The notes below the pieces were generated by a model that saw nothing but the letters and a program-made list of their open reading frames with translations, did no database searches and had not been told where the DNA came from. Made by a program: the position numbers and the translations under genes. From UBA981 sp942490995 (GTDB lineage: Bacteria; Pseudomonadota; Gammaproteobacteria; Ga0077536), in contig CALOBG010000031.1 in assembly GCA_942490995.1 (NCBI GenBank), forward strand, positions 26,921 through 90,920: a stretch of DNA of 64,000 bases, read 5' to 3'. This document shows, piece after piece, positions 57,344 to 64,000 of the stretch. Position 1 is the first letter of the stretch. Each line of letters starts with the position of its first letter.

Positions 57344-58699
57344 TTAATCGCGGAACTCACCCGGCTCAAGCTCATACTGATTCAACAGCTTATAGAATTC
57401 AGTGCGGTTGCGCCCGGCGATCCGCGCCGCGTTGGCAACGTTGCCTTCGGCGATGCGCAGGACGCTGACCAGGTAGTTACGTTCGAACTCGGCTTTCGCA
57501 TCTTTCAGGGTCTTGATCACCACCGGCTCTTCGCGCAGCGCACGCTGTGCCATCGCCAGCGGAATGATATCGCCTTTGTTCAGGGTGGTGCACAACTCGA
57601 CCGCGTTGACGAGCTGGCGAATATTACCCGGCCACGAGGCGGCGGAAAGGTACGCCAGGGCGTCGGGTGCGAAGCGTTTGCGCTTGGCGCCGGTTTTGTC
57701 GGCCTGCAATGCCAGGAAATGATCGAGCAACAGGGGGATGTCGCTGGGTCGGTCGGCCAGGCGCGGCATGGTCAGCGGCACCACATTCAATCGATAGTAG
57801 AGGTCTTCGCGGAACTCACCGGCTTTGACCAGTTCTTCGAGATTGTTGTGCGTGGCCGAAATGATCCGCACGTTGACCGGCAGCGAGCGGGTCGAGCCCA
57901 CCGGCCGCACCTCGAAGTCCTGCAGCACGCGCAACAGTTTGACCTGCAGGTCCAGCGGCATGTCGCCGACTTCGTCGAGAAACAGGGTGCCGCCGCTGGC
58001 CGCCACGAACAGGCCTTCGTGCTTGGTGTTGGCGCCGGTAAACGCGCCCTTCTCGTGTCCGAACAGTTCCGATTCCAGTAACTGGTCAGGGATCGCGCCG
58101 CAGTTGACCCCGATAAACGGATGCGCCGCGCGCGGGCTGGCGTCGTGGATCGCCCGCGCCAGGACCTCCTTGCCGGTGCCGGTCTCGCCGCTGATGAAAA
58201 CCGTGACGTCGCCCTGGGCAACGAGGTCGGCCTGTTCCAGCAACTCGGCCATCACTTCGCTGGCATAGATAATCGAGGCGCCGAAGCTGCCGTCCGTCGC
58301 CGCGCGGCGCCGCGGACGGATATGGCGATCGATTTCTTCGAGCAACTGGTCCTTGGCGACGGGTTTGGTCAGGAACGCGGAGGTACCGAGGTGGGTGGCC
58401 CTGACCGCATCCGGGATCTCGGCCTGACCGCTGAGCATGATGACCGGCGTCAGGGGATTGTCAGCGTGCACCCGAGTGACCAGGGTCAGGCCGTCCATTT
58501 CTTCCATATACAGATCGGTAACAACGATATCGGGTCGGGTTTTGCTCAGCTGCGTCAGGGCCACATTGCCCGAATCAGCTGCTACAGCCTGGTAACCGCC
58601 GTCTTCCAGCCAGCGCGTGAGCAGCTTGAGCATGTCCTGATCGTCATCGACGATCAGCACCGTGCCTTTGCTGTCTGCGGGTGTGTCTGGTTTGGCCAC
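57344..58699 (-). CDS. glrR: GlrR/QseF-like sigma-54-dependent response regulator
   Basis: A 451-residue NtrC-family activator. Receiver: DDD at 18-20, acceptor Asp62 in VTDLYMEEMDG, and FLTKPVAKD. AAA+ domain: GETGTGKE, GAFTGA and FLDEVGDMP. C-terminal Fis HTH: ARIAGRNRTEFYKLLNQYEL, very like the end of enterobacterial GlrR (QseF). In Enterobacteriaceae GlrR activates the sRNA GlmY, which raises GlmS synthesis. Here the gene lies 28 bp after glmS itself, and the cognate kinase GlrK appears to be replaced by a hybrid kinase plus Hpt. Orthology is a recognition call from motifs, not a computed phylogeny. Confidence 0.85.
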   Translation of the reverse strand: MAKPDTPADSKGTVLIVDDDQDMLKLLTRWLEDGGYQAVAADSGNVALTQLSKTRPDIVVTDLYMEEMDGLTLVTRVHADNPLTPVIMLSGQAEIPDAVRATHLGTSAFLTKPVAKDQLLEEIDRHIRPRRRAATDGSFGASIIYASEVMAELLEQADLVAQGDVTVFISGETGTGKEVLARAIHDASPRAAHPFIGVNCGAIPDQLLESELFGHEKGAFTGANTKHEGLFVAASGGTLFLDEVGDMPLDLQVKLLRVLQDFEVRPVGSTRSLPVNVRIISATHNNLEELVKAGEFREDLYYRLNVVPLTMPRLADRPSDIPLLLDHFLALQADKTGAKRKRFAPDALAYLSAASWPGNIRQLVNAVELCTTLNKGDIIPLAMAQRALREEPVVIKTLKDAKAEFERNYLVSVLRIAEGNVANAARIAGRNRTEFYKLLNQYELEPGEFRD

Positions 58700-58727
58700 G
58701 AGGTGCGGATTAATGACTCGGCGACGC

Positions 58728-60561
58728 CTATTCGACGGTTACCGACTTGGCCAGGTTACGCGGTTGATCGACATCGGCGCCCTTGAGCACGGCAACGTGG
58801 TAGGAAAACAGCTGCAGCGGGATGGTGTACACGATCGGCGCGATCGGGTCCTCGACCGGCATCATGCTCAGCACCTCGATACCGGGCTGACGACTGACCG
58901 CCGCGCCCGCATCGGCAAAAATGTACCGCGCACCGCCGCGCGCGCGGACCTCTTCGAGGTTCGATTTCAGTTTCTCGATCAGCTCGTTGTTTGGCGCCAC
59001 CGCAATAACCGGCATGTCCTCGTCGACCAGCGCCAGCGGGCCATGTTTGAGCTCACCGGCCGGATAGGCTTCAGCATGTATGTAGGAGATCTCCTTCAGC
59101 TTCAGCGCGCCCTCCATGGCAATCGGATACATCGAACCGCGACCGAGATACAGGGTGTGATGTTTGCCGACAAATTCCTGCGCAAGGTCGGCGATGCGGT
59201 CGTTGAGTTCCAGCACACCGTTGATTTTTCCAGGTAAGGACTCGAGTTGGCGCACGAGTTCGTGCTCCAGCGCCGGTGTCATGGCGTTGCGCCGCCCCAG
59301 CGCGATCACCAGCAGCATCAGCGCGGTCAACTGGGTGGTGAATGCCTTGGTTGACGCGACGCCGATTTCGGGACCGGCGCGGGTCATCAGCACGAGTTCG
59401 GATTCGCGCGTCAGCGAACTCTCCGGGACATTGCAGATCGCAAGCGTGTGGCTGTAGCCCCAGGGTCCGGCCTGGCGCAGCGCGGCCAGCGTATCGGCGG
59501 TTTCGCCGGACTGCGAAATCGTCACGAACAAGGCGCCCGTCGGACACCACCGGCGTGCGGTAGCGGAATTCGCTCGCGACTTCGACCGTACACGGCACCC
59601 CGGCCAGCGCTTCCATCCAGTAGCGCGCGACCAGACCGGCATGGAAGCTGGTGCCGCAGGCGACGATGGTGACCGACTTGACCTGGTCGAGGATGCCGTC
59701 GGCGGCCAGGCCGAAAGCCGAGTCGAGTACGCTGCCGTCCTGCAACCGGCCTTCCAGGGTTTCCGACACGGCGCGCGCCTGGGTGAAGATTTCCTTGAGC
59801 ATGTAATGCCGGTAGCCGGCCTTGTCAGACGCATCGGCCGACAGTTCGGACAGGGATTCCTTGCGCGTCACCTCGGCGCCGGCCTGATCGTAAATGTGGA
59901 TCTCGGAGCGCGTGATCTCGGCGACGTCGCCTTCTTCCAGGAAAATGAAGCGCTGGGTCACCGGCAGCAGCGCGAACACGTCCGATGCAACAAAATTTTC
60001 GCCAATGCCCAGCCCGATCACGAGCGGGCTGCCGCGCCGCGCGACGACAATTTTTTCCGGGTCGTCACGACATACCACCCCGAGGGCGTAAGCGCCCTCG
60101 AGATCAAAAGTGGTTTTTTGCACGGCGGCGAGCAGATCCGCGCCCTGCTCGAGGTAGTCATAAACCCGGTTCACGACCACTTCGGTGTCGGTCTGGGAAT
60201 AGAATTTATGTCCCGCGGCGATCTGCTCGGCGCGCAGTTTCTCGTGGTTTTCGATGATGCCGTTGTGCACCAGTGCGACCTTTTCGCGGCACAGGTGGGG
60301 ATGGGCATTATCGACGGAGGGCTCGCCGTGGGTAGCCCAGCGAGTGTGCGCGATGCCGAGACCACCGCCATGCGGGGTCGCCTTCAGGGCGTCTTCGAGG
60401 CCCCGTACCTTGCCCGCCACGCGCAGGCGACGGATACCTTCCGCCGGCGTCACCACGGCCAGACCAGCCGAATCGTAACCCCGGTACTCAAGACGTTTCA
60501 GTCCTTCGAGCAGGACCGGAGCAACGTCACGTTGCGCTACTGCACCGACTATTCCACACAT
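58728..60561 (-). CDS. glmS: Glutamine--fructose-6-phosphate aminotransferase GlmS (one frameshift)
   Basis: GlmS makes glucosamine-6-phosphate from fructose-6-phosphate and glutamine, the entry to peptidoglycan, LPS and amino-sugar polymers. The glutaminase domain starts MCGIVGAVAQRD with Cys2 and has HTRWATHGEPS; the two SIS domains include CGTSFHAGLVARYWME, then TISQSGETADTL, and the end PRNLAKSVTVE is the family C-terminus. The frame shifts at the CCC run 59536-59538: removing one base restores PVVSDGALFVTISQSGE. With that base corrected the protein has ~610 residues, the usual length. The error is probably technical, since glmS is normally essential. A TATAGT-like -10 lies upstream near 60612. 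Confidence 0.93.
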
Positions 60562-60959
60562 AAACTAAGGATATCCAGAAAAATCAACGAATAAAGCGTA
60601 TCTGAACTATACCGGCACACCATACGCGCGCGCGCCATCGTGCGCCCCCGACTACGTCACGTAGTATCGGTCTCCAGGTCATTCACGCCGGCGCAGAAGA
60701 ACCGCGGACCACTACCCTTTATCGGCCGCGGTTGAATTTCCTTCGATTTCTACAGGCAGGAACCCCGCGCGCCGCCGGCCGTTCGCGGTGTGACATACAG
60801 CACAGCGGTTGCCTGCCCCATGCGGGGCAAGTCCGGTCGACGCCCATCAAGCGCCCGGCACCGCAGCGGAAACCATGCGATGGCACAACTCAACGACCAT
60901 TGCGAAGTGCACGCGTTGGGCCGCTGGAGAGTATACCAATCATCTGGTATCTATAGCCG
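60562..60959. other. Intergenic region with dyads upstream of glmS
   Basis: 398 bp, no convincing gene. It contains a perfect 15-bp palindrome (60651-60665), a stem of eight pairs around an 18-nt loop (AACCGCGG at 60700-60707 with CCGCGGTT at 60726-60733), a hairpin TGCCCC-ATGC-GGGGCA (60814-60829) and an inverted repeat ATACCA-N6-TGGTAT (60933-60950) just before the small secreted protein. It serves as promoter region for glmS (reverse) and possibly for the forward gene; structured RNA is possible but unproven. Confidence 0.45.
60651..60665. promoter_or_regulatory. Operator-like palindrome upstream of glmS
   Basis: ACTACGT-C-ACGTAGT is a perfect 7+1+7 dyad about 90 bp upstream of the glmS start codon. 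It is typical in size for a dimeric repressor or activator site. The binding protein is unknown. Confidence 0.4.
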
Positions 60960-61319
60960 ATGTCGCACCTCCATCCCATCTACGTAACAGCCCTGCGCGT
61001 CGGTGTGCTCGGCTTGCTGTGTACGCGAGCAGTATCGCTGCCGGCACAGGAAAGCACCATCGAGCAGTGCACGCGCGAGGCACAGCGCACGCAGCGCATC
61101 AATCTCAGCGCCGGGGTATACACGGAACGCGCAGTGGCCTCGGCGCCGCTCGAGATCACGATAGCGGCCGGCAACGATGAGGCCCGCTATCAGGGCTGTC
61201 TGCAGCGCCAGGGCCTGGACCCCAGCGGTGAAAGTGTCGCCTATGTCGAGCGCCTGCGCGCTGCCGCGAGGCGACTCACGAATCGAGCGCCGCTATCGAT
61301 GACGGCACGGTACGATTGA
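60960..61319 (+). CDS. Small predicted secreted protein, function unknown
   Basis: A 119-residue frame with a plausible signal peptide (~1-30, hydrophobic stretch YVTALRVGVLGLL, cleavage near PAQES). The predicted mature part has two Cys (37 and 80), is helix-prone and rich in Arg, Glu and Ala; no family is recognised. No good Shine-Dalgarno precedes the ATG. It lies alone on the forward strand, converging on the coiled-coil gene. It could be a periplasmic helical protein with one disulfide. Moderate confidence that it is a real gene, because codon use is normal for the region and the export signal is credible. Confidence 0.5.
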   Translation: MSHLHPIYVTALRVGVLGLLCTRAVSLPAQESTIEQCTREAQRTQRINLSAGVYTERAVASAPLEITIAAGNDEARYQGCLQRQGLDPSGESVAYVERLRAAARRLTNRAPLSMTARYD

Positions 61320-61441
61320 GTTCAGAATCCCTCTGGCGCGGACTTGCGCGCCTGCCTTGCTGCTGACATCGAGGTTGAAGTCAGCCTCCCGGACTGAACA
61401 CGCGTTCGAAATGTTCGAACGCTGCGCTCGGCGCGCGCCAT

Positions 61442-62095
61442 TTACTCGACAGTATCGCTGCCGGGTTCGGATTCGCGAGCGAGTCGGCCATCTTCGTTTC
61501 TGGAAACGATAGTCCTGCTCCAGATTTTCGACCGCCACGCGACCGATGCCGGTAAGTGGCGCTCGCGCTGGAGCAGCGCATACCACGGCCCTTTGTTCAC
61601 GAAGCGCGTAAGCAGCTCCGAATTTGCCTGATAGAGGGATTCATTCCGATCACGCGCCTCGGCCAGGGCCTGCCGAGTGTCGGCCAGTTTGCCCTCGAGG
61701 TCGACTTTCTCACTCAGGGTAGCCCTGCTGCGCCGCCAGCGTGCGATGATTTCCCGACCACCTCGGTGAGCCGTTCCTCGACCTTGCGAGACGCGCGGTG
61801 GTGCGCTCAAGACGCGCATCCACGACGCCTTTTTCGCGCTCGCCGGCGCTCAACGCTGATTCCAGGTCCTCGCGCCGGACGCGCTCCCGGGCCAGCTCAC
61901 GTTTGAGCCTGGCCGCCGCGGCGCTTTCCACCTGCGCCGCTTCGAGCTGAAGTTTCTGCTGCGAGAGTTGTTGCAGCAGCCCTGCGCGCGACCCAGTGCG
62001 CGCTGTAGCTGCTCGCTGTCGACAGTCTGCTGGGCTTGCGCCGTGATCATCCACAAAATGCCCGGCAACAGCACAACCGCGAAACGAAAAGCCAT
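61442..62095 (-). pseudogene. Periplasmic coiled-coil protein gene, multiple frameshifts
   Basis: The intended protein can be followed through all three frames. It has a signal peptide (MAFRFAVVLLPGILWMITAQA), then Gln/Glu/Arg-rich heptads (LLQQLSQQKLQLEAAQVESA, ERVRREDLESALSAGEREK, KVEERLTEVV, LEGKLADTRQALAEARDRN) and a small C-terminal region (LLTRFVNKGPWYALLQRE, GIGRVAVENLEQDYRF). At least five small indels break the frame between ~61980 and ~61480. Because sense is kept on both sides of each break, sequencing error is more likely than decay. It starts 10 bp after the porin stop, so the two form an operon. The family resembles coiled-coil partners of TonB/ExbB-type systems, but I cannot name it. 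Confidence 0.6.
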
Positions 62096-62105
62096 CGTTC
62101 GGCGC

Positions 62106-63821
62106 TCAGAATCGCGCATTCATATCCACCTGCAGAACGTCGACGCCGAGCGGCGGACCGTCGATCTCATCGGCCGACAGATACCGCGCCCGCATTGAAG
62201 TATTGCGCGTAATACCGTAGTCGAACCCAAGCACGTAACCTTTGCTGTTGGTGCCACTCAGGTGAAAATTCGAGTCCGTAAAGCTATCCAGAACCGCGTC
62301 CCGCTGCAGGTATCGATAGCCACCGAAAATCGTCCACTGCCCGGCGCGGTCGATGCACTGCGGCGCATAACCTGATCCTTCGCAGACGGTGCCAAACTGG
62401 AACCCCGTCCAATAACCCAGCGAACGTTCCGATACCGAAACGCCGGTGCGACGCAGGACCGCTGCTTCGTCGTAGCCGAAATTCTTGACTACATCAGCCG
62501 TGAAGCGGATATCGAACGGTGAAAAACCCGAATAGCGGTACTGCAAGGACAGATTCGCGAGTGAAAAATCTGCCGCCAAAGCAAACAGTTCGGTGTTCGG
62601 ATCGAGGTCGTTACGGATATCGAAAACGGTGTTGCCCTTTTCGAGTCGATTCGGCGCGGTCCAGTCGAGCAAGCGGCTGTTGAAGGTGTTGCGACGGCCG
62701 ACGATGTTGATGTAATCGTAATACGCAAAGGCCAGCGAGGTCGTCGAATTCTCGGTGAACCCGAAGTTCAAACCGGCTTGCGCGCCGCACAACCATTTAT
62801 CGTTCGAGGAACCGTCGCCAACGGAAACTTCGTCCTCATCGAGCGGGAAGGCACCGACCGTCAGAAACGCGTGCGGCGCGTCGCCGCCAGGTGCTGGGCC
62901 GAGGTTAAGGAAATCGAGCGATTGGCGAACGGTCGCCGCGACGCCTTCGAACGTGAGGTCCGGATCCCAGATGACGTCCGAAGCGTGAAAGTACGGATTC
63001 GGTATGCGGCCACCGGCGAGACTCAGCCAGTTGAAGCCCGACTCGTTGCTCCGGAATCCCAACGCAGCCGTGCGCGATCAAGATTGAACTCGACCCGGCT
63101 GCCGAACTTTCCAAGCGTATCGTTGGTTGAAAGCTGGTTCTCGAGATCCCCTGAGGAGAGCCTCACCCCGACACCGAGCTGATCGACAACCACGGCCTCA
63201 AAGGCCAGTCGCGCCCGGATGCGCATACGGTGCTGGTCGTCGGTGAGGCATTGAAAAAGGCATCGATACCGGCCAGGGTAAATCCACCGGGCGTATTGAT
63301 GGCCCGGAAATTGACACTCGGCAGGTTGCCGTCGGCGAAAAAAGCGTCTTCGTAGCGCAGTCTGAAATCGCCGCTCCAGTTCATCGAAGTGACCCAGCTG
63401 GGCAAGGCGTCCTTGACACCCCAGCGCTCTTCGCGTGCGGTCGCGATAACATCCTCAGTCACATCCGCGCGCAGTTGCTCATGCACCTGCTCGCGGATCT
63501 CGTCTTTGACGAACTCCGGCACGTACGGTACGCGGTCCAGCTTGGGTGGTAGTACTTGGCGGCGTCATCCTCCGGCGCCGCTTCGGCCAGCGCCCCATCC
63601 ACTCGACGCGGCCGTCTGCGCGCGCGCCCGCGCCGCGGCGTCGGCCTTGATCTGGGTGCGCCTCGGCCGTAAGAAATTTCCTGCTCGACCAGCGCATCGA
63701 CCAGATTCAGGATCGTGTTCTTGATTTCGAGCAGTTCACCTCGCTCATCGGCCGCCACGTTCACGGCAACGAACGCGAGCAGCACGAAGCCAATAGTGAG
63801 ACGTCGGGGTCGGTTCATCAT
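62106..63821 (-). pseudogene. Putative outer-membrane porin, multiple frameshifts
   Basis: From the ATG at 63821 (MMNRPRRLTIGFVLLAFVAV signal, then a coiled-coil segment LLEIKNTILNLVDALVEQ) the sense passes through alternating frames. Pieces are QIKADAAARARA, VPEFVKDEIREQVHEQLRAD, then the barrel start WSGDFRLRYEDAFFADGN, MRIRARLAFEAVVVDQLGVG, and a long unbroken barrel (63062 to 62106) ending DVLQVDMNARF with terminal Phe. The plan (N-terminal helix plus barrel of roughly 450 residues) fits the putative-porin family of gammaproteobacteria. Five or more indels lie between 63690 and 63060, while the last 318 codons are clean. It is located between a TonB-like gene and the coiled-coil gene. Confidence 0.75.
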
Positions 63822-63853
63822 TGCTGTGAGCGGATCTGTAGTTGCGGGTTTTC

Positions 63854-64000
63854 TCAGCCGCGCGAGGAGATGCGCACCCGGATCGGTTGCGGCAGGTCTT
63901 CAGGTGGCGCGCTCAACAGGCTCAACCCACCGTTGAGCGCACGTTTGATCGAGGCGTCGAGTTCGCGATCGCCGGTACTGCGGATCAGAGTCGGCGTCTT
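63854..64000 (-). CDS. C-terminal fragment of a TonB-like energy transducer
   Basis: The last 48 codons of a gene entering from the right edge. The fragment contains STGDRELDASIKRAL and ends LPQPIRVRISSRG, which resembles the C-terminal TonB domain (conserved small residue-Asp-Leu, then a helix, then a final strand with Pro-Ile-x-Val-x-Ile). The stop is 32 bp before the porin start, so both are probably cotranscribed. Too short for a firm call. Confidence 0.45.
   Translation of the reverse strand, partial: KTPTLIRSTGDRELDASIKRALNGGLSLLSAPPEDLPQPIRVRISSRG

Noticed and set aside
60613..60627. Forward sigma-54-like CGGCAC-N5-ACGCG
   Set aside because: The GG-N10-GC spacing is right, but the -12 element is poor (ACGCG) and it overlaps a CG-repeat stretch; too weak to call.

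Overview
The window looks like chromosomal DNA of a GC-rich Pseudomonadota, most likely a gammaproteobacterium. The reasons are high-GC codon use, an RpoN-based regulatory set, a glmS-GlrR-type neighbourhood, and a full exosortase A (XrtA)/PEP-CTERM exopolysaccharide locus. No tRNA, rRNA or CRISPR array is visible.

Layout. (1) 1-18.6 kb is an XrtA-type exopolysaccharide cluster. It holds an asparagine-synthetase-like protein cut by the window edge, a short forward pair (polysaccharide deacetylase and GT2 transferase), and a long reverse operon running from the lipoprotein exporter at 18586 down to 3668: export protein, chain-length protein, tyrosine autokinase, beta-barrel-like protein, secretion ATPase, deacetylase-FemAB fusion, exosortase-EpsI fusion, three GT4 glycosyltransferases and an amidotransferase. 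(2) 18.9-23.4 kb holds the TPR lipoprotein PrsT, a divergent PEP-CTERM substrate protein with a textbook -24/-12 sigma-54 promoter, and a strong terminator. (3) 23.8-24.8 kb is a decayed IS3-family element. (4) 25-49 kb is a type I secretion operon (TolC, LapB-like ABC transporter, HlyD adaptor) ending in one 18.9-kb gene for a 6287-residue repeat adhesin. (5) 49.2-54.1 kb holds PrsR, PrsK and the EpsB-type initiating sugar transferase, with a second sigma-54 promoter upstream. (6) 54.5-60.6 kb holds a hybrid kinase, an Hpt protein, a GlrR-like sigma-54 activator and glmS. (7) 61-64 kb holds a small secreted protein on the forward strand, then a coiled-coil protein, a putative porin and a TonB-like C-terminus on the reverse strand.

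How it fits together. EpsB starts a lipid-linked sugar, the glycosyltransferases and amidotransferases build and modify the repeat unit, the Wza/Wzz/Wzc-like proteins control chain length and export, and XrtA processes PEP-CTERM proteins at the envelope. PrsK-PrsR with RpoN probably switches on both the PEP-CTERM protein and the epsB-prsK-prsR unit; a similar dyad-like element lies about 100 bp upstream of both sigma-54 promoters. GlmS supplies glucosamine-6-phosphate for wall and surface polysaccharide. The giant type I adhesin sits between the PEP-CTERM substrate and its regulators, so the region reads as a matrix or floc-building island with two protein export routes plus polysaccharide.

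Caveat on sequence quality: prsK, glmS, the coiled-coil gene and the porin gene are all broken by small indels, several of them compensating, while protein sense is kept in alternating frames. This looks more like uncorrected sequencing error than gene decay. The near-identical 3180-bp repeats in the adhesin may also be mis-assembled in copy number.
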